A stretch of 64,000 nt of DNA from Sambucus nigra (GCA_949130495.1 CASBWL010000042.1:62001-126000), one strand, 5' to 3'; positions 47,849 to 59,867 are shown, numbered from the stretch's first letter. Notes: generated by a model from the sequence alone, not told the origin. Numbers and translations: made by a program.

Positions 47849-48310
47849 CAATGTTTAAAAAGGCGAGGCGAGGCGTAAGCCTCGAGGTGTTTGAGGCGTA
47901 AGCCTCACCGAAAAGGAAAAAAAAAGGGCAAAATTATATTAAAAAATACTAATAAAACCATAAAAATAAAATAACAAAGAAATATAAAATAAAACTACAA
48001 AAAAAAGCATCTTTGAGGACTTTCTCACATAGTTTGACATTTTTTTGTTCCCCCGGATAACTTTTTAAAAAAAAGTAAATTAATTTTAACATATTGATTA
48101 TTTTACAATATGACAATAAATTAATCAATGCAAAATCAAATTTGTTTTCATTTACATATTGGTTATTTTATAATATGACAATAAATTAATCAATGCAAAA
48201 ATAAATTGACAATCTTTTTTTTAGTTTCATTCACATATTGGTTATTTTATAAAAAAAATTATATTAAGTTAATATAGTAGATAGTATATGTTAAGTGCAA
48301 TTTTAAAACA
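47849..48310. mobile_element. Second GAGGCG hAT MITE, right end lost
   Basis: Left terminus CAATGTTTAAAAAGGCGAGG; the interior aligns with 42282-43107 through about 48310. The right terminus is not found before the microsatellite at 48579. Confidence 0.65.
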
Positions 48311-48576
48311 AAAAAGGTAAAACAGAAAAAGATTTTCTAGATTAAAAAATATTTTTTTAAGTTGAGTGCAATTTTAGAAAAATAAAGAAAAAAACAGCAG
48401 CTCTTTACTAAGCTTAGTTTATTAAAAAATAATGAATTAAAAAAAAAAGATGATTTATTAAGCTTAGTTTAAAAAATAAAACACTTCTTGCTAAAAAAAA
48501 TAAATAAAAATATCATTTAAAAAATATGAATTATTAATCTGATATGTAAAAGAAAGTGTATTTCTTTAATCAGATG

Positions 48577-48578
<2 letters not shown>

Positions 48579-48669
<91 letters not shown>
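48579..48669. repeat. (TA)n-(TG)n microsatellite
   Basis: About 26 TA units followed by about 19 TG units. Confidence 0.97.
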
Positions 48670-48670
<1 letters not shown>

Positions 48671-48751
48671 ATTAAACTTATATGTAAAAGAAAGTATGTA
48701 AATCAAACAGCTTTTGAATAAATATATAATATACAGGACCATAGCTATCAA

Positions 48752-48901
48752 AGACGCGCCTAGGCGCTAGGCGCAGCTACAGCGCCTGACAGGAGGGTAG
48801 GCGCAACGGGTTTACTAAGGCGTGCGCTTAAGGGACAAAGGCGCTATGCGCGCCGGCAGTTAAGGCGTGTTGGCGGTTAAGGCTCTAGCCTAGGCGCGTC
48901 T
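48752..48901. mobile_element. 150-bp GC-rich MITE-like palindromic element
   Basis: A perfect 14-bp inverted repeat, AGACGCGCCTAGGC and GCCTAGGCGCGTCT, bounds a very GC-rich 150-bp unit with repeated GGCGC and TAGGCG motifs. It resembles hAT-derived MITEs with GCCTAGGCGC ends. A target duplication is not evident. Confidence 0.6.
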
Positions 48902-48959
48902 GATTCTCTTTTCTAATAACCACGCTTATGACAGCTCTATTTTTTTCATAACTACGTTT

Positions 48960-49790
48960 ATGTTTTTAACATAACATAAAAAAACGAGACCCTAGTCTCA
49001 CAAAAGAAAAAAATACCTCCGGATGCTCTCTATCCTGGAATTGGAGAACCTGTCTTGCATCTTGCGAGCCAACTGTCTAACTGATTCTTGCATGGCCTCC
49101 AGTCCTTTAGCCAAATTGAACAGGATCCTTTGAAGATCTGTCTTATCAGGGGAGCAGATATTTCTTGACTATTGTCTACAACCGCTAAACTGCTCTCAGG
49201 GCAGTAGTCATTCTTTAAACCAAAGAATGAAATATATGAGGTAGAGAATGATAACTAGCAGTCGTTTTCATAGGAGGCGCCAATCTGTTAATGTCTAAAG
49301 ATGGACTTAATCTGAATTTATAATCACAAATAAAATATAATAGGTTAATCAAATCACACACATAAGGGGAGATTTTTAGAGTGGTTCAGCTGTAAAATAG
49401 CCTACATCCACGATTAGTATTATTTCGTAGGGTTTACAATAGCTCAATATGGTGTGTATATGAGTGATTTTAGTTGTCCCTCCAACTAAGGGAATATTTC
49501 GTATTTATAATGGTGTAAAACCCTAAAGATTGAACGCCTTTATATTGCCAAGTATTTACATTTGTGTACAATAAATGAAACTCTTGGAATTCAGTGCTGG
49601 TTGGCATCCCATCTGAGTAACTTTTGGTATTCTTGATGGTTGGCATTCCCGGAATTGGACAGCCGTCCAACGGACTAAGTATCTCTGAAGCCCATCAAGG
49701 TGGCTAGTCGGCCACATAGGAGGACAGGTGTACATTTATCGTTGGTCCACGTAGGAAAGTAATTTTTACATACAGCAGACACCAATGGAT
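48960..49790 (-). mobile_element. LTR retrotransposon fragment: LTR, primer site, gag start
   Basis: On the minus strand a putative LTR (about 49786 to 49292) has a TATA-like CATTATAAATACG near 49510 and an AT-rich polyadenylation-like zone near 49340. It is followed by TTGGCGCCTCC near 49286, which looks like a TGGCGCC-type primer-binding site of gypsy elements. The next 300 bp hold a gag-like piece (QESVRQLARKMQDRFSNS). The LTR start is approximate. Confidence 0.55.
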
Positions 49791-49970
49791 GCTAGCATAA
49801 GTAAGAGTGATTTAGTTAGTATTGATGGTAACACAACGGGTAGAGATAGGCCTAAATTAACTTGGTGGGACATTGTAAAAAGGGACATAATAGTGAAATG
49901 AAAAAAATAGAATTCATATAGTCGGCCCCAAATAATTGGGAAAATGATTTGTTGAGTTGAGTTGAGTAAA
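49778..49970 (+). pseudogene. RTE LINE 3' end fragment
   Basis: Plus-strand TPMDASISKSDLVSIDGNTT, then RPKLTWWDIVKRD, matches the C-terminus of the RTE ORF at 15123-15422. It is followed by a 'ggccccaaataattggga' tail and TTGAG repeats, the usual 3' end of plant RTE LINEs. Confidence 0.8.
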
Positions 49971-49993
49971 CTCACAAATCAACATGTTTAGAA

Positions 49994-50215
49994 AATGAGA
50001 TGTCGATGTTAAGATGGATGTGTCGTAAAACTAAAAAAATATATTTAGAAGTGAACATATTCGTGAAACAATATCTACAACTCCTATACAAGATAAATAG
50101 AGAGAAAACATTTTATGTGGTTTGGACCTAATTAACTTGGTGGAAGATTGTTAAGAAGAACATGATAGCATGCGGTTTGACCTACGATATTACGGTAAAT
50201 AATTGTAAAATGATC
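49994..50215 (+). pseudogene. Second RTE LINE fragment
   Basis: EMSMLRWMCRKTKK, then a decayed middle, then LTWWKIVKKNMIACGLT. It carries the same landmarks as the other RTE pieces but internally shortened. Confidence 0.7.
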
Positions 50216-50288
50216 ATTTTAGGAATAAAAATAAAGGAACAATGTAATAATACATTAGTATTTCTAAAAATTCTATTTATTATACCAA

Positions 50289-50351
50289 AAGGTCGCCTCT
50301 CCCAGACCTGCAATTAAGCGGGATCCTTGTACACTGGGTACGACCTTTTTT
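50289..50351 (-). mobile_element. Au-like SINE fragment
   Basis: The minus strand reads GGTCGTACCCAGTGTACAAG, then a CCCGC block, then GGTCTGGGAGAGG. This is the conserved core I associate with the plant Au SINE. Only about 60 bp remain. The identification is from memory of the family. Confidence 0.55.
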
Positions 50352-51189
50352 ATTATTAATTAGTATATGCAAGAGTGTAATTGCTTTTCATAATGATAGT
50401 TTGAATGCACAATTATTCTGTGAATCTCATGTGAGGTTTGACAGATATCTAATAATATTATACCGAAACTTATATAACATATACTGTGCGTTATGACCAC
50501 TCTACATATATGAGTACGTGGGGGCGAACTAAATTATTTTAGGGTAACTTAATGAAAGGCGTAACAGAAAGATAATTTAGTAGTCCTTTGTTATACTTTA
50601 TAATGAGATGAAAGATTTAATTTCTACAACTGTTTACGTTTTAGAAATTAGGTTAGGGCTTTTTATTTAGAGAGGAATATAAAGAGGAAGAAGAGGGTAT
50701 CTCATCCAAAAAAATATAGGGGGTATGTGAAAATACATATTACTGAGAGTTTTTAAACGGATACTAACATTTGTCAGCCTTTGCGGAGTTGTGTCTAATT
50801 GTGGCAATAACACCGGGGGTTAAGTTAAGAAAAAAACTTAAGACTTACTGCCATTCAAATCAGTTGCTTCTCTCCTCATTTTGCTATAACCCATTCGCTT
50901 GTTCCACAGGAAAAGAGGCCCATATGTTTCAGGATGATGCATGGTCCTCTACAAAATCTTATTGGAGTTATTTATAGTTCACGGCTCACCTAAAGTTAGC
51001 TAAGATACGGACCAAGTCATTTATGCATAGACGCCAAGGATGGCCATGTTTTTGTCCAGTACTTTAGCTTTACGAATCTCTAGGTACTTGGAGCCCTCAG
51101 GTTTATGGACACTCTTTGCTGCAAATCTACCTCAGCTTTTATGTTAATGACTCCTGATAAAAATTAGCCGATCTCAGTTTAAGAACAAT
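50352..51189. other. Unassigned spacer
   Basis: The frame at 50771-50977 (+) has no recognised domain. Confidence 0.35.
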
Positions 51190-51700
51190 GTTGATCCTTT
51201 CCTCTGGAACAACACAACCAGCAAATGAACTAGCTCATCTCATGGCATGCATTCACCATATGCCAGAGGGTCAATCCTCATTATCAACCTCCCCAACAAG
51301 AGGATTTTGATGCTTGAGGACGCTGCCTTCACAAATGTAACTAAGGCCAAAGTCCCAAGTTACTGTAAGAAGAGCCAAAACAAAAGAGGGAGCCGAAGAT
51401 AAAAAGGAAGCATGAGACTCACCCAGAGCTGAGGTATGAAGAGCACTCCATTCGTATGCAACCCAGAGACCGTCCTACTCAATATCATGGAAGAAGAATA
51501 TCTAAGACGATCACCAAAACTGAAGTTCAAATTCGAAAATAGAAAATTGGAGGAATGGTCCGAGTTTCACCTCCATCATGGCCAAGTCCGTAATGTTTAT
51601 CACAACCTGAAGAATGAAATAGAGAGGCTGATCAGGCAAATAATGCTAAGAGGATTCGACAGAAACCACAACCTGTGCCTACCAGTATAAGAAAACCGAG
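51190..51700 (+). pseudogene. Tat-like Ty3/gypsy gag C-terminus, decayed
   Basis: The frame at 51436-51690 gives PFVCNPETVLLNIMEEEYLR, then KLEEWSEFHLHHGQVRN and NLKNEIERLIRQIMLRGF. In Tat-lineage gags this is the 'Y-C-x-F-H-x-D-H-G-H-x-T-x-D-C-x-x-L-K' zinc-knuckle block followed by an E-I-x-x-L-I helix; the Cys residues are lost here. Upstream, ANELAHLMACIHHM is an in-frame relic with stops. No protease, reverse transcriptase or integrase follows, so the interior is deleted. Confidence 0.6.
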
Positions 51701-52108
51701 GCCTATGAACGAGTCTTGTGAAAGGGGATTTCAGACAAAGTATATATTGTCAATACTACAAGGCCGTTTGGGCCAACGAATTTTTTACTCTCCAAGTTCA
51801 GATTAATGAAAAGAAAGTTCAGCACACTCATTCGTATAGTTTTATATCTTCTCTCAAAGCTCTTCAACATGATAATTACAACACCACCACCAAGGCCACA
51901 ATAGAGGCCGGGGACAATTATATTCAAGAACGATGCCAAAGCCTACCAGAAGTCATGGCATCAACGAGGGTGACCAAGACTGCAAAAGAGGCGCCAAGGG
52001 ATCCATAAATCAAATAGTGTAGTGAATCGAAGATTACATCTTTAATATGAAATATGCGGCACTAGTTAAGATGCCCAATTCATAAGATGATCCTCTTCTA
52101 TACACTCC

Positions 52109-52591
52109 TGTTGGAAGACACGTGGCATAAAAGAAAGCTCGGCTTGACAGGCCTTGACATAAAAGGCATCTAGTTGGCCTCATTTTACTCGGAGACAAAA
52201 CATAGAGGCCATGGACTACAAACAGAACTTCGGCCTACATACAACACTTGGAGTATTCGGCATCGGCAGTCCTTCGCACTCGCCACCTATCCAGCAATCG
52301 TATACCCCACTCCAGGACATTCTAAAAAGGACTCAGGAGCCTCTATAAAGCCATGTGCCTCCACCCATTTTGGCACCTCCTGACATAACGGTGAAACTCA
52401 GCTAAAACTAAATCTCTCTCTCTCTACACCAGAGTTCCCTCATTCTGCATCGGCGTTCTGCTCCAGTCATTATCTACAACGAAACTCTGACAAGACACCT
52501 CGACCTCTTCTGTACTCTAATGTTATTTCAGCCATTTGGCTCCTTATTGTATTACATTTATGGTTGTCCAACCTCTACACGCACTCGCAAC
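52109..52591 (+). mobile_element. Probable LTR
   Basis: The segment TGTTGGAAGACACGTGGC to CTCGCAACACA has TG...CA ends, a TATA-like CTCTATAAAGCC near 52342, and a CT-rich leader at 52408. It lies downstream of the Tat-like gag relic in the same orientation. The 5-bp target duplication was not found. Confidence 0.5.
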
Positions 52592-53359
52592 ACAATTTAC
52601 AGTAAGAAGAGAGCATTACCTCTATAGCTGTTAGTTTCAACGGTTCAATTAAGTGTTCACTATGGCGCTTGATCTCTAACTGGACGCTTGATCTCTTACT
52701 CCCTCCATCCTAAATTAACAATTGTGCTTTTCTTTTTAGTCCAACACAAATTAATAGTCGTATATCTAAAAATAGTTTATAAATTAGGGGATATTACAAA
52801 GTTACCATTTCAAACAACACCTATGAGAGGACAATGATCTAAGTAGCAGGTCTTCCATTTAAAGTTATTTATCAGTTTTTGAAGCATAGATTTTTAAAGT
52901 AAATATTTTCTTCAATATTTGACGTTCAAACGGCTACTATTAATTTGGGAAGAATGAGTAAATTTTAAATAAAACAAAAACATTAAAACTAGAGCAAGAA
53001 ACAAACAAAACCTAAATCTGAACCAACTTAGTGCACAAGGAACATGCTCTGAGTCTTGGTACCCTTTTCAGAAAGAAAGAAAAAAAGTAAAATGGAAGGG
53101 GGCCTCCTTATAGCGCTATCTCATTTCATTTCCTCTTATTTTCATACTACTATTTGGCCTTTCTCATAAATCCCTTAAGGAATTATATATATAGCAAGCA
53201 CAACATTCATTATAACCTGTCATATGGTTTGAACCTCGACCCTTCCGTTTGTAAGTGATTTTGTGCAGCCTCTGGTGTTATTTGCCTGTCTAATATAACA
53301 TGTATTGTGGTCTAATAACCCGGATCTAGTAAGGCCCAACTTAAAGATAAGGACCGCTC
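52592..53359. other. Unassigned spacer
   Basis: It contains the phrase 'ccctccatcctaaattaacaattg' near 52700 and a later 'ctattaatttgggaagaatgag' near 52940, which pair as an imperfect inverted repeat of the Stowaway-like type. Otherwise nothing is recognised. Confidence 0.35.
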
Positions 53360-53367
53360 CATGCAAA

Positions 53368-54020
53368 CAGTGGCGGATCCAGGATTTTTGGTCAAGGGGG
53401 GCGAAAATTTCGAGTGGTGCCGAGGGTTCGGGAGCGGGAGCCCCCGAGGTGATTTTTTTTCTTCTTATTTCGAGTTTAATATAAATTATAGCTTTATAAT
53501 GCCCAAACAACTACTGTCAATAAACATATTGAAAAAATTAAGTAACAAATTAATACATGAAGTATTGTTTTATTATTTTTTGTTATGGAAATTGGGTCTA
53601 TTTAAATTAAATGCCTAATCAAAACTAAATACTAATAAAAAAAATGACTAAAAGAGGCAAAAACAAAAATGGATTTTGTATTTTTGCTACCTCAAGATTC
53701 TTTCTTGCTGCCGAGAAATGGGTTGAGTCAAGAAGTGAAAGAGCCGAGAGAGGAGGGAGTGGTGCTGCCGAACCAAGAGCTAGAGTCCGGCTTTGAAAGA
53801 GGGGAGGAATTTGGAATTCGAAAATGCAACGGGTGAGTTTGAGAAATAGTCTGGCTTTTTGGTTTCAAGTTAGGTTATCTTTAGGTTTTTAAAACTTTCT
53901 TTACTCACAGATGCGCCCTTGCCCCAAAAGTTTTAAAGTTTTACACATAGGTCTAAAAAAAAAATTCAAACTTACAACAGGGTGGCTGCCCCTTTTCGGC
54001 CTAACGTCCGTCCGCCCCTG
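53368..54020. mobile_element. hAT element, perfect TSD
   Basis: Starts CAGTGGCGGATCCAGGA and ends GTCCGTCCGCCCCTG, imperfect inverted termini. It is flanked by a perfect octamer CATGCAAA at 53360-53367 and 54021-54028. The 653-bp body has no transposase. Confidence 0.9.
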
Positions 54021-54207
54021 CATGCAAACCCATTTTTTTAAGGGACAATTAATGTTTAGTTCCTATGAGCTAAGTACATTTTGCATTTAGTCCACCATAT
54101 TTATTTTATTTTTCAAAAAGTCCTTTATCTATTTTTTTGACAAATGTTTCTTCAAGTTTAGGAGAAGAGAATATAGAGCGTTTCTGAGTGTTTCATATGG
54201 ATGAGAG

Positions 54208-54642
54208 CATGGACGGAGCCAAGACAGGCCTAGTGGGATAATTTTGATGAATAAAGGCCATAACTTGTTTGATTACCAAGTCATTTAATTTTCTAAACCA
54301 CTAATTCCCTCGCTGTTATCATCTGTTCTGTTTTCCCTTAGCATTTAATTTTTCCACCAATTCTCCCTTTTCACTTTGTAAAATTCTTATGTAAACCTAT
54401 TATTAGTTGATATGCCAATATGTTTAGGGAAGACTAATGTTTTTTTCCTACAAATGCTTCATAACAGAATGAATTTGAGCAATTGTTTTGACATTTTTTT
54501 GGACTCCAATTTTTTTCAAACCAAAAAAATCCATCTACTGTTTTTCTAATTCACCACAAGAACTATTTGTTTCACATTTTCTATAGAATATATTTTTGCA
54601 AAGACCAACAAGCAGTCACTAATAATCCTGGCTCCATCCATC
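54208..54642. mobile_element. Probable hAT-like MITE
   Basis: Left CATGGACGGAGCCAAGA and right TCCTGGCTCCATCCATC are inverted. Flanks GATGAGAG and AATGAGGG match at 6 of 8. Non-coding interior. Confidence 0.6.
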
Positions 54643-55990
54643 AATGAGGGATTTTTTGGAAAAAAATAAAAAATCTTGGAATAATGTTAATTAAAAAGAG
54701 GATAATTCAAGGTTAGTCCCATTTATTAGGTCAAAGATGCATTAAATTCCATTTGACTTTTTTTAATGCACCAGGTCCTTTTTCATTATAGACTACGTAT
54801 ATTTAGAAATATGTACCCTCACATATACCCACTTACTCTCTCTCTAAAAACAAACACATAATCCCACACTTTTTCTCTCTCTAGCACCCCCACCCCACCC
54901 ACTCTATCGGAGACTCGCCAGAAACCACCCATCAAAAAATCTCGTTGGAGGTCGCTGGAATTCTTACAAGAGTGTTTCTCTCTCCTCATTTCTCTCTCTC
55001 TCTTCGTCTATTTCTTTATTTTTTCTGGTCCGCATCAGCAGCACCATCCCCTGAGCTGGAAAAGAAGAGCTTTTGCCAGAAAAAAATGAGATTTTATAGA
55101 AACGATAAATTTTTTCGTTTTGATTTTTTCGTCAAAAAGTATCAAGTATTGGTGTTGTTTGATAGCGCTTGATGAGTAGATTCCAAATATATAAATTTTG
55201 TGAATTTTGGATTTGTAGATTTGAAGTTACGGACTTTTAATGATTTGATGGCTTTTTTTTTTGCAAAAAACGATTTAATAGCTCTCAAATATATTTTTGG
55301 AGTGTATTTACCATTTTAATGTGCTAAGTTGGCAAAATAGGAAATTTGACATCATTGACTTAATCAAAGAATCTTGCCTCATTGATCAAATGAATGGAAC
55401 TTGCTAACTAGTATCCCATCAAAAAATTGTTTAGGGACTTTCGTCGAATAACCCTTTTCTTAAATAGTAAAAATAATATTTTAAGTTATTTTTTTTGTGA
55501 GATATTTAAACATTTTAGAGAAGTCCCAAACAAACTTTTACTTGTTATATAAAAATCGGAGAACATGCCATTTTTGACATATTTTAACTGATTTTTTTTT
55601 TGAGTTATCCAGAAATATTTAATTACCCAAAAGAAAAGCAAATCAAATTGAGTTTTTATTAGTAATACTTGGGAGCCCCCTTTTTGTGATTTTTTTTTAC
55701 TACGCTGATGTGTCAAACACGCATTCGCTGCTGATTCAATGTATCCATGTGAATTACAAGCATTACAGAATGTGTGTTTGACACATAAATGGGTAACAAA
55801 AACTTTCACAAAAAAATTATCTCCCTAATATTAGAGTTATGTTATATAACACATGGGCTCACATAATAAGGTTTGGAATTAGAGAGTTGAGCCTTTAATA
55901 AAGGACGAAAAATATGTGATGCCGAGCAGGATGAAACTTGGGGGATAAGATAAATTTAAAAAAAAGGGAAGAATAAGAATGAGGTAAGCA
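54643..55990. other. Unassigned, possibly a decayed Mutator-like element
   Basis: A CT-rich leader-like patch (54835-54900) followed by a GC-richer stretch (54900-55080) resembles the 5' end of a gene captured by a transposon, in the style of the patch at 26035. No product is recognised. The minus-strand frame at 55486-55809 has no domain. Confidence 0.3.
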
Positions 55991-55991
55991 C

Positions 55992-56079
55992 CTTGTTGTG
56001 GGCAATTTCTTCAATTGAATCATTTACAGCAGCTCCAACACAAACAAATGTAGCAATTTTGGGTTTTGTCCGAAAGTGC
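55992..56079 (-). pseudogene. Isolated coding-like exon
   Basis: On the minus strand an 88-bp segment lies between an acceptor (AACGTAG) and a donor (AACAAG|GTGCTT). It reads 29 codons without stop: HFRTKPKIATFVCVGAAV, then NDSIEEIAHNK. Composition and splice signals look real, but I do not recognise the family and found no partner exon. It could be a gene fragment carried by a transposon. Confidence 0.35.
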
Positions 56080-56309
56080 CTACGTTGTACTTGTATTAAG
56101 CTATGATGACTTTGCAATAACACGAACATGGTCCTCCTCTCCTCTCATGTGTTTCTGTCTTTCTTTCAATTCGATGACTACTAAGCGTCTGGTACAGGTG
56201 TAATAAACAAGTAGACACCAACAGAAGGATAACGAGGATACGAGTGTGGTATAATTTATCGTCGCAGTGATTTAAATGTTATGCTATAATATGTTTTAAT
56301 GATTATTCT

Positions 56310-56525
56310 TATTGGGTACAGGTTGGGTAATCCTATAGTACCCATTGATGTTAACGGGTAAAAACGGATACAAGTAAATTTTCAAACCCGAACCGTTAGT
56401 GTTAATGGGTCTACCGTATTAACCAGTTAATGACCCAAACTTAATAAAGATAAATCCATTAACTTATAATTTCGTGTCGGGTTGGGTCGTGTTAATTGGT
56501 TATTGTGTTTTTTGACAGGTCTCAA
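56310..56525. mobile_element. hAT-derived repeat, 'gggtcgtgttaat' type
   Basis: Repeated 'aacgggt', 'aacccgaacc' and 'gtcgggttgggtcgtgtta' phrases match the common plant hAT-derived repeat also seen near 31055. It ends near TTTTTTGACAGGTCTC; exact ends were not fixed. Confidence 0.45.
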
Positions 56526-56880
56526 TGTCATATATGGAGGCTGCTTTTATATTTTGAATCCGAGATTAACTGTAGTTTGACAAGAAAACCTAGGGAATCA
56601 AAGAAAAATCAAGTCGAATGGGTGAGCACCCACGATTTTTGTCCTGGACACCACAGGCTAAAAAATGACTTGCACGTCGGCACCCACACAACTTAAAAGA
56701 CAAATAAATAAACCTAAAAAGAAATTCAAAACACACTCCACCGAGACTAGTCATAAACCTCTGTCGAACCCCCAGATACTACCATTGTACTCCATTAAGC
56801 AACCCCTATTTAAACCCCTTATTGTTGTCTAAAAATGGTTTACCAAAGTAAATCACATCATCAAAGTATGACGTAATAGT
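56526..56880. other. Unassigned spacer
   Basis: A short frame at 56496-56696 (+) has no domain. Nothing else is supported. Confidence 0.3.
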
Positions 56881-57480
56881 CAATGTATAGAAAATAAAGT
56901 AAAAGAGAGATAACACGAGATTAGAGTCGTTCGGCTATGAAAATGGGCATATGTCCACTATTGTACCTTTATTCTAATTAGATGTATACATTCATTACAA
57001 GTTAAGAGCCTTTGAGGCGTACAATAATAGAGAAGTATGTTAAATGTATAAACATACACGTTATGCGTTATAGAAGTTGCGGACTCTATAGTGATGACTG
57101 GTAGAGGTCGCAATTGTGAGCAGATAATCGAAGTGTGGACTCCGATATAAAGAGAAGCTAGAAAGAGTTGGGCAGAGCTTCGTTACCTAGATGTTGCTTG
57201 TCAAATGAAGAGGTGAGGACCTCTATTTATAGTAGTTGGTGATCACGTGCACAGTGCACATGACTTGTGGAGAAGTATTGATCAAATGGAATCTTTCTAG
57301 AAGGTAGATAGCTGACGATCCAATGTTGATGTGTCAGGATCTACGGTCCATATTTATGGGGTTAGGCTATGCTTGAGGGGTCACGGCATGTAGGTTGTAG
57401 CCTTTTGAGCTTATCTTATTCTTATAAGAAGCGACTTGTCTATGTACCAAACCGTGGTATTAAGTATTAGCGGGGCAAAT
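56881..57480 (-). mobile_element. LTR-like sequence of a Tat/Retand-type gypsy element
   Basis: A TATA-like CTATAAATAGAGG on the minus strand (plus 57220-57232) and LTR texture with 'gagagataacacgagatt' near 56905 suggest an LTR in minus orientation. It lies before the plus-strand PF04195-type ORF, as expected for the antisense ORF next to the 3' LTR of Tat/Retand elements. Ends were not fixed. Confidence 0.4.
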
Positions 57481-58689
57481 GGAGAGTACTCTACGTCCTA
57501 CTAATGTACCAGGTCGTGGCCTTCTTATAGGACAAGGATTTTTGCTAGTACTTGAGCATAACTTCAATTGGTTAGTGTGGACTCCATGCCACTTGTCTCT
57601 TGATCACTGGACAACATATTTCGGGTATAACAGAAGCCCCCCAAGCCTCAGTGCTAAGGGGTAAGTGCTTTTGTGTTGGGATTTTATTCATGTCCGCGGG
57701 GTGTTTCCTTGGTATCGAAGTCTTTCGTTGACAGGATGAGGTAATGATGATGTCGCGGCCTATTGCTGAGGCATTTTATATTCTGTGACGCTTGGCTACC
57801 CCTTATCTAAATGGCTTAAGGTTATGGCCTCATTCACCTTTCCCATACTTCAAAGCTAAAGTGGTTTGTACAATTTTCGACAAGAGTAAGGCCTTTTTCG
57901 GCAGTTCTTATAGCAGCTTTAGTCGACTCTAAAGCGATAATTCCGATGAGATTTTCTTCGTTTCAGGTTGGTTTTCTTCTTTTCTCATAATTTCTTCGCA
58001 TATATTGTTTTTAGTTCTATTTTCTTTCAATCTTCTGCATTAATTTCACTAATGTCCCTCGGATTCGTCATTATTTAATATCATCCAAATGTACAATTTA
58101 GGTTTTTCTGGGTTCGTTGTTCTGGTAGAACCCGATTGAGTTTTTTTATGGCTTTTGGGAGTTATTTGGTAGATTTGGTATTGATTTGATGTAGGCAAGG
58201 TATAGTTAGGCTAGATTAGGGTTGTTTGGGACTGGAAATGGACTATTGGTGTCGGCTTTGAGTATTTTAAGGTTAGTTTTAGCCAAGAACACGAGTTGTT
58301 ATTCTTGGCATGTTCTTAGCTGAAACCATAGGGGTTATAAGTTTGATTCGTTCCCTTTTCTGCTAAATGAGTTTTGGTGTTTGCCAATTTGGTCGCGAAC
58401 ATGAACTGATGGTCGCGACCTTGTTAAACTAGTTGTGGCCTTGGATCTACCTTCTTTGAATTGTTTGGAGTTTGACTATGTCACAGTATTATACTGTTAA
58501 TTCTAAAGTCCTTGGCCTAAGTTGTTTTTGAGTCTATCCGTGGATCCTATACTGGAGTCCGCGACTTTTGCCCAACTTTTTACCATTGGCTTTAGCATCT
58601 ATACTTATCTATTATCGTGACCTTTTTATTTGACGTTGTGGTATATGAAACTTCTTTGTAATCTCCTTTGTATTTTATTCATAATGGTC

Positions 58690-59867
58690 GTGGTTCTCTA
58701 ACTGTGGAGTTCTTTCTGCTTTTATAGATCCCTGTCGCGGCCTTATGCGTTGAATACCTGGGAGTACTTCGAAGATTTTTGGATAAGACACCTTAATGTT
58801 CCTCCTCCTGCGGTTTTGAATATAAAGCCATTGAAGATCCGTGAACCTTTTAAGCTTGTAGATTTCCCTAATTGCATTCTTGTTGACACTAATTCTGTAG
58901 ACTCCGTTAATCGTAGGGACTCTATGGATACTGCAGAGGCTAACCATATAAATAAGGAAGATATTGTCTTAACGAATAACCAAGTGTCGGTGGAGAGAGC
59001 TGGGATGGATGTCACGACTCCAAGTGGAGAAGTTTAGAACATAGTGGAAACGAGAAGTACTGAGGTCGGACCTTCTGGTTACGACACTAATGGAAAAAAG
59101 GACCTCGTGGCCTTAAATTACACATTTATCATGACCAAAGAATGGTTGGATCATCTGGCCGAAATCTTTGAATTTCTTGAGTGGACCACATGCTTTGTTC
59201 CCTCCGCGGACCAAAGAGCATACTCCGCGATCCCTAATGATGGAGTTTACATTCTCTTCCACACTTCTCGTCTTGGAACTGAGGTTGCCCATTAGAAAAA
59301 TTCTTGAAGTAATGAACCTGGACCCGACCCAGGTTGACCCTAATGGTTGGAGGGCCATCTTGTCTTCCTTAGTGGTCTAGAAGAAAAAGTATAAAAGGGA
59401 CATCACAGCCGCAAAGTTCTTTGACTTCTACAGGACAAAGGAGAATACTGCAGAAAGACTTTGGTATTACTATATGGCTATGCAGAGTGCTAGCATATAT
59501 CTCATGAGGGTAAGTCCTTCGAGTACCAAATAATTAAAAGAAAAATATTTTTTCATTTATGGTGAAAATTGGATAATACACTCCGTGGAATCGGAGAGGG
59601 AAAGGTACCATAAGCTTCTGCGGTCCTGGGGGTCGCCCCCCCTGGAAGGTATTAACCTCTTTTAATATGGCTGGGGCCTTTATTACTTAATGAAATTTTT
59701 TCTAACTCGTGATTTTGTTTTGTTTTATTGCAGTCCGTGCAGGCTTGACTCCGTCAAAACGTCGGAGGAAGAGGATTGAGGCCGCCGTCGACATATATGA
59801 CAACAAAAAGGACTTCCCTTCTGTGGTCACTTTGAGTGCCTTGGATAGGCTTGGATAGTACACTACA
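58690..59867 (+). pseudogene. PF04195-type ('putative gypsy type transposon') ORF, decayed
   Basis: Plus-strand frames give a low-complexity N-terminal part (58750-59037), then the family block TKEWLDHLAEIFEFLEWTTC, FVPSADQRAYSAIPNDGVYI, and after a frame change LRLPIRKILEVMNLDPTQVD, PNGWRAILSSLVV, a stop, KKKYKRDITAAKFFDFYRTK and YYMAMQSASIYLM. After a possible intron (acceptor TTGCAG near 59732) comes LTPSKRRRKRIEAAVDIYDN. These proteins are encoded by Tat-lineage gypsy elements, often as an antisense ORF; their role is unknown. At least one frameshift and two stops are present. Confidence 0.75.

Noticed and set aside
50289..50351. 5S rRNA or tRNA gene
   Set aside because: The conserved core fits an Au-like SINE better. 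No full internal promoter pair, anticodon stem or complete 5S sequence is present.
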